64,000 bases of DNA from Desulfurococcales archaeon (lineage in GTDB: Archaea; Thermoproteota; Thermoprotei_A; Sulfolobales; Acidilobaceae). The position numbers and the translations under genes are program-made. The stretch is from contig WANR01000025.1 of the NCBI GenBank assembly GCA_015521705.1, forward strand, positions 1 through 64,000. The letters run 5' to 3'. Positions 44,181 to 53,467 of this stretch are shown in pieces. Below the pieces are notes generated by a model, which had not been told where the DNA came from, made no database searches, and saw only the letters and a program-made list of their open reading frames with translations. The stretch's first letter is position 1. Each line of letters starts with the position of its first letter.

Positions 44181-44209
44181 GCCTGGAACACCTCTAACAA
44201 TAATGTTGG

Positions 44210-44647
44210 CTACTTTGACGCCACGTGGAGACTACTCCTTGTAGCCTTCAGGCCTGGCTCTCCATGCTGCACTATCCTGGTCGTGTGGCTGAACTCTCCA
44301 AGGTAGTGGCCGATCATGTCTGGGACTATCCTCACCGGTACGAACTCCTTCCCGTTATAGACGGCAATGGTTAACCCGATCATTTCGGGCAGGATAATCA
44401 TGTCTCTCACATGGGTTTTAATAACGGCCCTCTTGGTTTTACCTTCAGCCAGCATCTTCCTAACCTTCCTTATCTTCAAGAGAAGCTTCTTCTGGGCAGG
44501 AGTGAAACCTCTCAACAAGCTCCTCCTCTGCCTGGCCGGGAAGAGCTTTACTAGCTCGTCAAGCGGCATCTTCATTAGTTCCTCTAAACTCTTGCCCCTG
44601 TACCTGAACTTCCTCCATTCAGGCGGGTATTCGTCAAGCGCCACCAT
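44210..44647 (-). CDS. rps19: Small-subunit ribosomal protein S19 (uS19)
   Basis: First gene of this ribosomal operon, 145 residues. Signatures are [35 protein letters not shown] and the RNA-contact block [41 protein letters not shown] lies 5 bases before the ATG. In most archaea rpl2 precedes rps19; here the upstream neighbour is a non-ribosomal gene, so the S10-like part of the cluster is elsewhere. Confidence 0.95.
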   Translation of the reverse strand: MVALDEYPPEWRKFRYRGKSLEELMKMPLDELVKLFPARQRRSLLRGFTPAQKKLLLKIRKVRKMLAEGKTKRAVIKTHVRDMIILPEMIGLTIAVYNGKEFVPVRIVPDMIGHYLGEFSHTTRIVQHGEPGLKATRSSLHVASK

Positions 44648-44683
44648 GGCTTCACCACGCTACCACTAGAACCCTAAAAGATT

Positions 44684-44712
44684 CCAGGGTTAAATACGGT
44701 TATAAGCTTAAA
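44684..44712 (-). promoter_or_regulatory. Promoter of the ribosomal protein operon
   Basis: The minus strand carries GCTTATAACC at about 44699-44708 and GTATTTAACC at about 44688-44697, 40-60 bases before rps19. Either fits a TATA box for the long S19-to-L15 transcript. Confidence 0.45.
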
Positions 44713-44745
44713 GAATCATCTAGACAGGGTGTACCGTGCTAGGTG

Positions 44746-46752
44746 CTATCTCCTCATGTAGTCACGCGCTATCTTAACAGCAGCCTCTCTAGGCGTTTTA
44801 GCTATAGTCACTCTCACCCCTATACTCTCCAGGCCTCTCCTCACTTCCTCGTCATGTCTGAGGGGTACAATGGCGTGGACTTTCTTGCCCCGTTTTAGGA
44901 GGGAATTGGCCGCATCTATAGGGTTGCCCGCGTCAATGGTTTGGGCCAGGTCGCTAACAATGACTATCTTCTGGGCCCTAGACTCGCCAGCCTCTAGCAG
45001 GCCCTCGTAGATATTAGTGTAGCCCTTAAACTCTATGCCCAGCAAGATCCTCGAAAGCTCTCTCCTAGTGAATGGCCCATCGAAGCTTACTGGTTTAGAG
45101 GAGAACAAGGTCAGCTTGTCGAGGCTCCTGGTGAAGAGGGCTGACACGCCTATAGCCCATATAGCGTAGGGCGACATAGAGGCGCTGGTGTCTAGTGCTA
45201 GGGAGACCTTAGGGCCCTTCAGTTTCCTTCTATAAACTATGCTCCCTAGCCTAAGCCTGGAAGCATTCATGACACTTAGCTTGACATCAACACTGCCGGG
45301 AGGCACACTCTTCTTAGAGTGCTTTGGCAGCACTCTCTGCTTCTCCCTAGAAGAGACCCTAGATACCAGGTTCTCCAGGAGCCACTCAATCCTCTGTCTA
45401 GCAGGGCCACGTGCCATGGAGTAGGCCCCCTTGACCAGCTTAAGGGAGATGCTGGGGTCAAGCGTGTAGAGAAGCGATCCCACATCACCTATTCTGCCCA
45501 CGTCACCTCCCTCAGCCACAGATATGAAATGCTTGGCAACCCTAAGCATCCTTTCCACGGAGACAGGGGTGAGCAACCCTATAGAGCAGGGCCCCACACC
45601 CCTGAGTTTCTCTTCAGCCCGTTGGGCGTAATGGGAGGCCAGGTCCAGCCTCCCCTCATTACCAGTTTCAAAGTACCTAATTGTCTCTACAAGAGACTTG
45701 GCGGCGTCGCTTGCAGCTTCTACGAGCTTGGACTCGTCACCCTCGAGCCTGGTCTTCTTCACTTTCCATAGAAGAACCGGGTCTATCCCTGACAGGAGTC
45801 TCCGGGCATCCTCAGGACTAGCCTCTCTAAGATACTTGGATAAGAGTTCCGAGGAGGACTCCATGTCGAGGTCCCGTAGCAGGGAGGCTACCCTGCCGGG
45901 TTCCAGGGATCTCACGTCCACTACTCTGTGATCCATGTGGGCTAGAAAGGCCTCCGCCTCGGGCGTTAAAAGCCCGGCCCTGCGTAGCACGTTTCTTGCC
46001 CTCACGGGGTCGGCTCTGTACCCTTGTGAGAGCCTTCTGAGAAGCTCCATGCTTGACTCTTTAAGGAGCCTATAGTTCCCTTTAGCTATGGCAGCCTCGG
46101 CTAGATTTATTATGGAACCCGTATCCATGCCCTCTAGGGCCTCAGGCTTTAGAGAAGACCCGGTTTCTGCAAGGGTCAGAGAAGAGTCTCTGTCCCACTT
46201 TTCCCTTCTCTCCAGGGCTTCCCCCAGGTCCTTTATGCCTAGGGAAGCTATTCTGGCGAGCCTCTTTTTAATGGAAGACTGGTCTATAACGGCCTCCCCA
46301 TAACCCTTCCTCACGATAAAGCCGGCCTTCTTTAGTTCCAGGTAGGCCTTGAGCTTCTCTCTCCTCTCACGAGAACTCTTGGCTCCCCGAATAATGCTCT
46401 TCCGGGAGACGCTCTGGCCGGGCTTTATACCCAGAGTTTCAAGCCTCTCCTCTAGTTGCTCCTCCAGTCGCTCCACTAGCTCCTTTAACCCTCTCCTAGT
46501 CATAATGGATCTGAGCCCCTGGAGAATAGCTCTTTCATCGCGTATGGAGGGCATGGAGGCTGCGATGATCATTGCAAAGTCTCTCTCGCTGATCCTCTCA
46601 ACACCCATTATGGACGCATAGCTCTTGACCATGTTTATTGCCTGGACGACTTCACCAGTGCTTACCCGGTAGCCCCTATTCCTTAGGGTACTCGCTAGCT
46701 CTAGGAGTATACTCGCTAGAGACTCCTGATCCCTAATATCTATCTGCCTCAA
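44746..46752 (-). CDS. CoxE-like VWA-domain protein, partner of MoxR
   Basis: A 668-residue protein. The N-terminal 480 residues are charged and helical, with segments such as ESLASILLELASTLRNRGYRV and RRGLKELVERLEEQLEERLE. The C-terminal VWA domain starts near 517 with LALDTSASMSPYAIWA (DxSxS metal site), then TNIYEGLLEA (Thr ligand region) and IVSDLAQTIDAG. It overlaps the MoxR gene by 20 bases. MoxR-VWA pairs act as chaperone-like systems for metal cofactor insertion or complex assembly; the client is not readable here. Confidence 0.8.
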   Translation of the reverse strand: MRQIDIRDQESLASILLELASTLRNRGYRVSTGEVVQAINMVKSYASIMGVERISERDFAMIIAASMPSIRDERAILQGLRSIMTRRGLKELVERLEEQLEERLETLGIKPGQSVSRKSIIRGAKSSRERREKLKAYLELKKAGFIVRKGYGEAVIDQSSIKKRLARIASLGIKDLGEALERREKWDRDSSLTLAETGSSLKPEALEGMDTGSIINLAEAAIAKGNYRLLKESSMELLRRLSQGYRADPVRARNVLRRAGLLTPEAEAFLAHMDHRVVDVRSLEPGRVASLLRDLDMESSSELLSKYLREASPEDARRLLSGIDPVLLWKVKKTRLEGDESKLVEAASDAAKSLVETIRYFETGNEGRLDLASHYAQRAEEKLRGVGPCSIGLLTPVSVERMLRVAKHFISVAEGGDVGRIGDVGSLLYTLDPSISLKLVKGAYSMARGPARQRIEWLLENLVSRVSSREKQRVLPKHSKKSVPPGSVDVKLSVMNASRLRLGSIVYRRKLKGPKVSLALDTSASMSPYAIWAIGVSALFTRSLDKLTLFSSKPVSFDGPFTRRELSRILLGIEFKGYTNIYEGLLEAGESRAQKIVIVSDLAQTIDAGNPIDAANSLLKRGKKVHAIVPLRHDEEVRRGLESIGVRVTIAKTPREAAVKIARDYMRR

Positions 46753-47689
46753 CCCCGAGAACCTCTGAGATCACTCTTTCCACGACCTCTGCGTCCTCAA
46801 CCCTCTTTACCAAGACGCTAGGAGCCACAGTAGCTAGATCCCTTATAGTAACCTCACTAGACCCCCTAAGCCTAGCAACAGTCTGCGCCATTCTGGCCCA
46901 CATAACGGATTCCGCGGATCCCGGCTTGTGTATTATCCCCGAGCTCCTGAGCCTCTTAACAGTCTCTAGTATCAGGCCCATGGCCCCAGGCGTGATGACG
47001 GGATCCTCCAGGGCTCTTAGCCTGACGATTCTCTCTTCAACCTCTCTTGGGGGATACTCGAAGCGAACCCTTATAACCCTCCTCAAGAAAGCATCGCTAA
47101 GGTCGTTCTGCCCTATATCCTCGGGGTTGCTAGTAAACACTATCTGGAAGCCTGAGCCGCGGGCCTTGAACACTCTTTTCAGCTCGGGGACTATTATCCT
47201 CCTCTTATCCGCGACGTCGAGAAGCATGTTCTGGAAATCCTCACTACTCCTCCTTATCTCATCTATCAAGACTCCAGTGTCTAGGATCATGGCTGCAAGC
47301 AGGGGCCTGGGTATAAAGCTCTCCTCATTAAACCCTTTCTTCATAGCCATGACCGGGTGGAAGTCGCCTATAACCTTGTATTCGTCATAGTTCTCGCTGC
47401 ACGGCAGGACGAACGGCTTCTTGCCACTCCATAGCTCGAGAACTGCTTCGCCTATTTCAGTCTTTCCGGTGCCCGGAGGCCCTTCTATGAGAACCGGTCT
47501 CTGGTTAGAGAATGCCGCGAATATTAGGGCAATGATCCTCTCGTCTACGACAAGCTTGTACTCCTCCTCAAGTACCTTAGCCGCCAGTCTCGGGTTCCTA
47601 ACGGGCACTCTCCCCTCTACTATATCACCGTATATCTCCTCTACCTTCCTCTCCACCTGGCCCAGGACTTCGCGAGACTCTTGTACCAT
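46733..47689 (-). CDS. MoxR-family AAA+ ATPase
   Basis: A 318-residue AAA+ ATPase. Walker A is GPPGTGKT at 70-77, Walker B LIDEI near 136-140, the sensor region is VFTSNPEDIGQNDLSDAFLRRV, and a C-terminal helical lid follows (VMWARMAQTVARL). It is the energy-using partner of the overlapping VWA gene. It lies upstream in the same transcript and has no obvious link to the ribosomal genes. Confidence 0.9.
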   Translation of the reverse strand: MVQESREVLGQVERKVEEIYGDIVEGRVPVRNPRLAAKVLEEEYKLVVDERIIALIFAAFSNQRPVLIEGPPGTGKTEIGEAVLELWSGKKPFVLPCSENYDEYKVIGDFHPVMAMKKGFNEESFIPRPLLAAMILDTGVLIDEIRRSSEDFQNMLLDVADKRRIIVPELKRVFKARGSGFQIVFTSNPEDIGQNDLSDAFLRRVIRVRFEYPPREVEERIVRLRALEDPVITPGAMGLILETVKRLRSSGIIHKPGSAESVMWARMAQTVARLRGSSEVTIRDLATVAPSVLVKRVEDAEVVERVISEVLGVEADRY

Positions 47690-47750
47690 GACTTCCTATT
47701 CCTCTACGCTCCCTTTTAGAGACTGATACTATGAGTAAAGCCTTAAATTG

Positions 47751-48443
47751 TTAACCTGGCCCAGTGTCCTCTAGCGCCCTTCTTTCACGCGACAACCAAC
47801 TACCCGGCTCATAAAGGTCACTGCCAACGCTGAGATCTCTGTCCAGCTCCTCACAGGGCATCCTATAGGGGCACCTGCCACACTTTGGCTCGCTCCTGAG
47901 AGCTGCAGGGACAACGCCGTGCTTCTTAACGTAGACCATGTCATCTATGGCTTTTACAAGTTTTCCTACAAGCTCCTCACTCATACTAAACTCGCCGGAG
48001 CCCCTCCTATACCTCACTATGACCCTAGCCTTCCTCGATCCGGAGGTTTTGGAGAGGATCAAAGCATAGGCTGATGCCTGAAGAACGTCGCTAAGCCAGG
48101 CCCCCCTAACAGGGCCCCTCCCACTCTTCCTCTCCACTACAACAACCTCTTCCCCGACTTGTAGGTAGGAATCCGGCCTACCTCTCAGCCTGACACCCCC
48201 CAGGACAGTCTCTATCAGGGACTCGGATTTGAAGCCTCTGATCTTGTCAACAAGACTCCAAAGAGCGTGGAAGAGTCTCCCAACTAGAGCCCTAAGCCTA
48301 TCACTTGCACGGGCTTTCTTGCCCAGCCACGACTCGAAAAAGAAAAGGCGGGGACAGTAGGCGAAGGTCCTTATCTCGCTAGGATATATGGTGACTAGGT
48401 CTTCTTTATGGCTAGTGTCACCCGTTTCGAGTCCACCTCCCAC
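47751..48443 (-). CDS. Stand-alone Cas4-like PD-(D/E)xK nuclease
   Basis: A 230-residue protein with the Cas4/Dna2-nuclease plan. An N-terminal cysteine lies in [15 protein letters not shown], the nuclease motifs follow ([25 protein letters not shown] with D and ExK), and [13 protein letters not shown] near the C-terminus completes the four Fe-S cysteines. Such enzymes degrade or trim single-strand DNA ends. No CRISPR array or cas gene is nearby, so it is a non-CRISPR Cas4 homologue, probably in repair. The GTG start lies 49 bases inside the end of ileS. Confidence 0.82.
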   Translation of the reverse strand: MGGGLETGDTSHKEDLVTIYPSEIRTFAYCPRLFFFESWLGKKARASDRLRALVGRLFHALWSLVDKIRGFKSESLIETVLGGVRLRGRPDSYLQVGEEVVVVERKSGRGPVRGAWLSDVLQASAYALILSKTSGSRKARVIVRYRRGSGEFSMSEELVGKLVKAIDDMVYVKKHGVVPAALRSEPKCGRCPYRMPCEELDRDLSVGSDLYEPGSWLSRERRALEDTGPG

Positions 48444-51400
48444 TCCTTAATGTAGGCATCGCCCGGAGGCTCGCCTACACTTATCTTGACAGCCCTCGTC
48501 TCCCTGGCTATGTAACCCTCCATCTCCCTGGCAGCGGCCAAAAGCTCTTCATCGCCAGCTATCCACACGTAGATACTGGCATCTACCGGCAATGCAAGCT
48601 CTTTCCTCATGGCCTGAACCCTCCTAACTATTTCCCTCGCGTAGCCCTCCAGTAGCTCCTGCCTGGTCAGCCTCGTATCGATCCCCACTATGAAGTCCTC
48701 CATATCAGCCACTTTGAGCCACTCAGGATACTCAGCCCTTATCCTGACATGCCTCGAGCCTATTTCAATCTTAGCCCCGTCGATCTCCAAAACGGCTCTA
48801 CCGCTCTTTAAGAGGTCAGAGGCTACGCTCTCCTGGTTAGCCTTTAAGTACTCCACAATCCTGGGCGCGAGCGACTTAAACTCCCTGCCTATAGCAGCCA
48901 TGTCGGGCTCCACACTGTAAACCCTGGCCTGCTCGAAGAATTCGATACCAACAACCTCCACGCTCTTAGTATTACCCATCAACGATATAATCCTAGACAT
49001 CCTCCTTACGGAATCCTCTAGACCCTCCCCCCTTGGCGCTACTAAAATCCTCTTAACAGGCCTCCTAAGCTTGATACCAGCAGCATTTCTAGCAGCTAGT
49101 ATGCCCTCTACAACCCTTCTGGCAACCTTCATGTCCTCCTCTAGCCCCAGGTCTATGTAGGACTCCGATGGTTCCGGAAGTGCTGCCAGATGGATGCTCT
49201 CGGGCAAGCCCTTCTCGGCACCCCTAAACATTTCCTGGTATATGTACTCTGTTATGAAGGGCATTAGAGGCGAGGCTAGTAGGAGCCACTTCTTCAAAAC
49301 CTCGTAGAGCACAGCATAAGCGGCCCTCTTCTCCGGCGTGTCCCTCTCCTCCCAGACACGCGGCCTTACGAGTCTCAGATACCAGTGGCTCAGGTCCTCT
49401 ACCATAAAGTCCCTTACCATCCTGACAGCATCGTGTATCCTGAGATCCTGGAAGGCTCTGTGGTATTCCTTAATGAGCGTGTTAAGCCTTGAGAGCATCC
49501 ACCTATCCTCTGGCAGTAGGTCCTCCCTAACCCTCTCTAAGGGTGTCACTTCTGGGTTGAAGCCGTCAAGCCCCATGTAGGTGCTAGCAAACGAGTAAAC
49601 ATTCCAGAGTATCGTGAAGAATCTCGTCATCTGCTCTAATCCTCTCCAGGAGAACCTCAAGTCCTCCCATATAGTGTTGCCTAGTATCCACATTCTAGCG
49701 ACATCCCTGGGATACCTCCTCACTAGATCCTCGAGGCTCACGAAGTTACCCAGACTCTTATGCATCTCCCTGCCCAACTCGTCTAGAGCAAACCCATGGA
49801 CAAGAACCCTCCTATAGGGGGCTTCATTAAAGCCTATTACCCCGCTCCTGAGGAGGCTGAAGAACCAACCCCTTATCTGGTCGTGGCCCTCGACAATGAG
49901 GTCGACAGGCTTCAACCTCTCCCAGCCACTTCTCCTAGGATAGCCCAGGCTTGCATAGAACGCTATGCCACTGTCGAACCAGACATCTATAACGTCTGGA
50001 ACCCTCTGCATCCTTCCAGCGCATTTGTCGCACTTCAGGGTAACCTCGTCTATCCAAGGCCTGTGGAGGTCGCGCGGCGGCTCCACTCCCTCCTTGCTAA
50101 GCTCGTCGAGGCTACCCACGACTCTGACGTGCCCGCAATTCTCGCAGACCCAGACCGGTAGTGGTATGCCCCAGAACCTCTGCCTACTGATAACCCAATC
50201 CTGGAGATTGTTGAGTAGGTTCATGAACCTCGACTTAGCCCATGAGGGTGTCCACTCGATTTTTTCGGCTTCTCTGATCATCTCATTCTTGAGCTTGGAA
50301 ACTGCTATGAACCATTGGCCTGTAGCTCTCAGTAGTAGCGGTGTCTTGCACCTCCAACATACAGGGTACCTGTGTTTTATAGTAGACTTGTAGAATACGG
50401 CGTTCCTCGCCTCGAGATCCTCCATTATCTTCCTGTTAGCCTCCCCCCTAAAGTAAAGACCGCTATATACGCCCGACTCCTCCGTCATTAAGCCATTGTC
50501 GCCTACAAGCGATTTGGGTGGAGCCCCTACGAGCCTCTCATTTATCTCAAAGTCTATATCGCCGTGCCCCGGCGCTGAATGGACTATCCCGGTTCCCTCC
50601 CTAGCACTAACGGCTTCCGGGGCCAGCACTACCCTATGGAACCTGCTCAACTCTTTTTGGGCTGGCACTAGGTCCTCCAGTGGATGCTTATACCTTAGCC
50701 CCTCTAGGGCGCTACCCTTAAACCTATCAACGACCTCGTACTCGTCTATACCAGCCTCCCCCATTATATCCTCCAGCCTCGGCTCGGCTAGTATGAGAAC
50801 CTCATCGCCGACCCTGACTTTAACGTAGTATATCTCGGGGTGCACCATGAGGAAGGCATTTGCAGGCAAGGTCCATGGAGTCGTGGTCCATACAAGGAAG
50901 AAGGTCTTATCCTCCCCCTCAACCTGGAACTTGACATAGACAGAGGGATCCTCCAAGAGCCTGTACTCTGAGACCTCATAGTCAGCCAGCGTCGTCTCGC
51001 AGCGCGGGCACCAATGCAGGACCCTCAACCCTCTATATAGTAGCCCCCTCTCGTGGGCCTTCTTTACGAGCCACCACCCAGCCTCTATGTATTCGTTCTC
51101 GTAGGTGATGTAGGGGTTCTCCCAGTCCATGAAGATCCCTATCTCCCTGAACTGCCTGGTCATGGCTTCCATGTTTTCCCTGACAAAGGATTTACACCTC
51201 TCTATGAACTCCGAGACCCCTACCCTATCCATTATCTCCTTCTTGTTTCTTATGCCGAGGCTCTTCTCTACCTGGACCTCTATAGGCAATCCATGAGTGT
51301 CATACCCAGGCTGATCCCAGACATTAAAGCCACGCATCCTATAGTACCTAAGTATCGCATCCTTCAAAATCTTGTTCCACGCAGTACCCACATGGATCAA

Positions 51401-51574
51401 CTTGGCCGACGCATAGGGCGGGCCGTCTAGAAAATAGAACTTCCTAGGCTTAACTCTGCTAGCATCACGTGCCTTCTCATAGATCCTGTTCTCGGCCCAG
51501 AAAGACTTGACCCACTCCTCTATTCTCCACTGGTCATACTTCTCTTTAGAGAGCTTCTGGCTTACTGGGGGCAT
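48395..51574 (-). CDS. ileS: Isoleucyl-tRNA synthetase
   Basis: A class I synthetase, about 1059 residues. The HIGH motif appears as LIHVGT near 61 after GPPYASAK, with [14 protein letters not shown], the editing domain ([16 protein letters not shown]), the KMSKS equivalent HKSLGN near 608, and zinc cysteine pairs (CRCKTP, CENCGH, CDKCAG). ATG 51574 lies 10 bases after GAGGTG; GTG 51592 overlaps the upstream stop as GTGA and is an alternative start. Length and domain order match archaeal IleS. Confidence 0.95.
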   Translation of the reverse strand: MPPVSQKLSKEKYDQWRIEEWVKSFWAENRIYEKARDASRVKPRKFYFLDGPPYASAKLIHVGTAWNKILKDAILRYYRMRGFNVWDQPGYDTHGLPIEVQVEKSLGIRNKKEIMDRVGVSEFIERCKSFVRENMEAMTRQFREIGIFMDWENPYITYENEYIEAGWWLVKKAHERGLLYRGLRVLHWCPRCETTLADYEVSEYRLLEDPSVYVKFQVEGEDKTFFLVWTTTPWTLPANAFLMVHPEIYYVKVRVGDEVLILAEPRLEDIMGEAGIDEYEVVDRFKGSALEGLRYKHPLEDLVPAQKELSRFHRVVLAPEAVSAREGTGIVHSAPGHGDIDFEINERLVGAPPKSLVGDNGLMTEESGVYSGLYFRGEANRKIMEDLEARNAVFYKSTIKHRYPVCWRCKTPLLLRATGQWFIAVSKLKNEMIREAEKIEWTPSWAKSRFMNLLNNLQDWVISRQRFWGIPLPVWVCENCGHVRVVGSLDELSKEGVEPPRDLHRPWIDEVTLKCDKCAGRMQRVPDVIDVWFDSGIAFYASLGYPRRSGWERLKPVDLIVEGHDQIRGWFFSLLRSGVIGFNEAPYRRVLVHGFALDELGREMHKSLGNFVSLEDLVRRYPRDVARMWILGNTIWEDLRFSWRGLEQMTRFFTILWNVYSFASTYMGLDGFNPEVTPLERVREDLLPEDRWMLSRLNTLIKEYHRAFQDLRIHDAVRMVRDFMVEDLSHWYLRLVRPRVWEERDTPEKRAAYAVLYEVLKKWLLLASPLMPFITEYIYQEMFRGAEKGLPESIHLAALPEPSESYIDLGLEEDMKVARRVVEGILAARNAAGIKLRRPVKRILVAPRGEGLEDSVRRMSRIISLMGNTKSVEVVGIEFFEQARVYSVEPDMAAIGREFKSLAPRIVEYLKANQESVASDLLKSGRAVLEIDGAKIEIGSRHVRIRAEYPEWLKVADMEDFIVGIDTRLTRQELLEGYAREIVRRVQAMRKELALPVDASIYVWIAGDEELLAAAREMEGYIARETRAVKISVGEPPGDAYIKEWEVDSKRVTLAIKKT

Positions 51575-51588
51575 GCTAGGGCAGCACC

Positions 51589-51834
51589 TCACCTACTAGT
51601 ATCTATCCAGTCGACCTTCACATGTTTACTCCCAGTTATCTCCCTAACTATATTTGCTATTTCCTCCTCGAGCCCCGGCTTGTCTAGAAACAGCTCTACA
51701 AACCTGAACTCGGGCAGTAGTCTCGAAGGATGATCCAGAACCCTCACACCATACCTAGACCCTAACTCTCTCTTGACTTCTTCATGTTTCCCATCATCAT
51801 AGGTATTATAGTATACCCTGTAAAGCCTTTTCAA
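51589..51834 (-). CDS. Small conserved-looking protein upstream of ileS
   Basis: An 81-residue protein, function not recognised. It looks like a small alpha/beta domain: [30 protein letters not shown], then [24 protein letters not shown] in outline. TTG 51834 follows GGTGAGG by 5 bases, and the stop sits directly before ileS, so it is translated and co-transcribed. A role connected with tRNA charging is possible but only by position. Confidence 0.6.
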   Translation of the reverse strand: MKRLYRVYYNTYDDGKHEEVKRELGSRYGVRVLDHPSRLLPEFRFVELFLDKPGLEEEIANIVREITGSKHVKVDWIDTSR

Positions 51835-52144
51835 TCCAGCCTCACCAATTCCACCCTTAATAACCCCCCATGGTTCCTAAAAGCGTTTCCATGCAACACA
51901 GAGAACCAGGATTATTGTTATCTAGAACAGCCAGAATGCAGCCCATTATGGAGGGCAGCATGATGCATCGTGGGGTTAGCTAGTAGCAAATGACAGGCTC
52001 AAACAAAAACCCAGATAGGTATGAAAAGGCAAACATGACAAATAGGGGGCTCACAAGAACCCCTATTACTTAAACCCGCCTAGGAAAACCTTTGAGGATC
52101 TTACTCTGATCTTTCCCCAGACACGCTAAATAAAGGATGGCTTG
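51835..52144. other. Intergenic region between AbrB-ACT gene and the ileS operon
   Basis: 310 bases without a gene. It holds a clear inverted repeat at 52041-52067 (listed separately) and AT-rich patches that could include the promoter of the ileS operon. No RNA gene was recognised. Confidence 0.35.
52041..52067. repeat. Inverted repeat with 8-base arms
   Basis: AATAGGGG (52041-52048) and CCCCTATT (52060-52067) are perfect reverse complements separated by 11 bases. It could be an operator, a terminator hairpin after the AbrB-ACT gene, or part of an untranslated RNA structure. Confidence 0.4.
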
Positions 52145-52579
52145 CTAGGCCATGCCCGGTTCAAAGCTCTTTATTTTTACCTGCATTACAACGGCTAGCC
52201 TGCTTAAGTTGTCCTTCAGCTCCTCAGGCCCCATCTTTGAGCCTGAAAGGTCTACTATGAAGACGCACTCAGCCTCCTCACCCCTTATTATGCTGGCGCA
52301 ACGTGCCGTCACTATATCCGCGCCAGCCTTAGCCATCTCATCGGTAACGCTAGCGAGGGCTCCTGGCTTGTCTTTAAGCAGGGTTGTTATCTCGAATATC
52401 TTCTTGCTCTCCGCGGATATGGGGGATACTATTAGTTCCTTGGTCTCGCTGTCAGCTATTATAGCCATGAGCATCCCAGGCTCCACGCTAAGCATTTCCC
52501 TCATGGTCTGGGGTATTGTTATTCTCCCTTTAGAGTCCACCCTGACTAGAGCTGTAAGTCTCATACCACTCATCCCCAC
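52145..52579 (-). CDS. AbrB-type DNA-binding domain fused to an ACT domain
   Basis: A 144-residue regulator. Residues 9-50 form an AbrB/SpoVT swapped-hairpin domain (ALVRVDSKGRITIPQTMREML). Residues 62-140 form an ACT domain (FEITTLLKDKPGALASVTDEMAKAGADIV), which usually binds amino acids. The inferred role is amino-acid-responsive transcription control. ATG 52573 or 52564 may be the true start rather than GTG 52579. It is divergent from the beta-lactamase-fold gene, with an AT palindrome between them. Confidence 0.78.
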   Translation of the reverse strand: MGMSGMRLTALVRVDSKGRITIPQTMREMLSVEPGMLMAIIADSETKELIVSPISAESKKIFEITTLLKDKPGALASVTDEMAKAGADIVTARCASIIRGEEAECVFIVDLSGSKMGPEELKDNLSRLAVVMQVKIKSFEPGMA

Positions 52580-52612
52580 TGTATACCCAATATTGACTTA
52601 AGAGCCAGTTAT

Positions 52613-52624
52613 ATTAATATTAAT
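52613..52624. promoter_or_regulatory. AT palindrome between divergent AbrB-ACT and hydrolase genes
   Basis: ATTAATATTAAT is a perfect 12-base palindrome about 35-45 bases upstream of the AbrB-ACT start. AbrB-type proteins favour AT-rich symmetric sites, so autoregulation is possible. It may equally be the TATA region. Confidence 0.35.
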
Positions 52625-52719
52625 TTTCAGGGCCAGCCGAGTGACAGGCTAGAAGAGGCTATCAAGTATTACCAGTTGCTTAAGAATAGGAGAAGCCCTC
52701 CACCATAGAGTAATTAGAC

Positions 52720-53460
52720 ATGATAGGGTTTAAAGTACAGCGGCGTGAGGGGGTACTTCAAAAATTGTGGTATAGAATAGTTGACAGCGTCTCGATAATC
52801 CTGTATCCAGGCCTAGCTTCAAGCGTTGACGCAGTATCGGCGCTAGTAGACTGTGGGGAAGAACTGCTAATGGTCGACTCTGGCACGGGGCTGCCCGGCT
52901 CTCTCAGCACACTTTTAAGAAACATTATAGAGGCAGGTGGGGGGGCTAGGAAGCTGCGATACCTGATAAATACGCACTCGCATGTAAACAATGCTGGCGG
53001 CGACTATTGGGTTAGGGAGGTCTTTAGACCTCTTATTGTCGCCCATAAGCCTGACTCGAGGGCCATAGAAACCGGCGATCCCGTCATGACGGCTTCGGAA
53101 GAGCTTGGAATACCCTTTAAACCGGTCCCCGTAGGATTGGAGCTCGGAGAAGAATCATGGAGTGTACCCGAGTGTAGTGATGTAAAGGTCACAGTGCTCC
53201 ACACGCCAGGCCACACTCCCGGCAGTATAAGCGTCTATGTGGAGTCGGCAAGATCTACGGTCCTCATAGTAGGTGACGCATTGGGATCTCTTTCCAGCAG
53301 GTGGAAGTCAAGCGAGGATGCGTGGTGGCGTAGCCTAGAGAAGATAAAATCTCTGGAAGCCTCAGTTCTTTGTACAAGTATCTCTTGCATGAGAGATAGC
53401 GAGGCTAGAGAGTTTTTAAGAATGGTTGAGTCCGAGGGGCCAATATGGATTAACGGGTAG
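52720..53460 (+). CDS. Metallo-beta-lactamase-fold protein with degraded metal motifs
   Basis: A 246-residue member of the fold. The first motif is INTHSHVNNAGGDYW, where active enzymes have HxHxDH; here the site-2 Asp and His are both Asn. The later motifs VLHTPGHTPGS (His) and VGDALGS (Asp) are kept, but the final histidine loop reads VLCTSISC. It may bind one metal or have lost hydrolysis. The start is ATG 52720. It is followed closely by the DUF72 gene. Confidence 0.7.
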   Translation: MIGFKVQRREGVLQKLWYRIVDSVSIILYPGLASSVDAVSALVDCGEELLMVDSGTGLPGSLSTLLRNIIEAGGGARKLRYLINTHSHVNNAGGDYWVREVFRPLIVAHKPDSRAIETGDPVMTASEELGIPFKPVPVGLELGEESWSVPECSDVKVTVLHTPGHTPGSISVYVESARSTVLIVGDALGSLSSRWKSSEDAWWRSLEKIKSLEASVLCTSISCMRDSEAREFLRMVESEGPIWING

Positions 53461-53467
53461 GACCCGG

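Noticed and set aside
36105-44647. Long plus-strand open frames opposite the ribosomal genes (for example 40023-40521 and 43662-44306).
   Set aside because: They mirror highly conserved ribosomal genes on the minus strand and have proline/serine-rich, unstructured translations.
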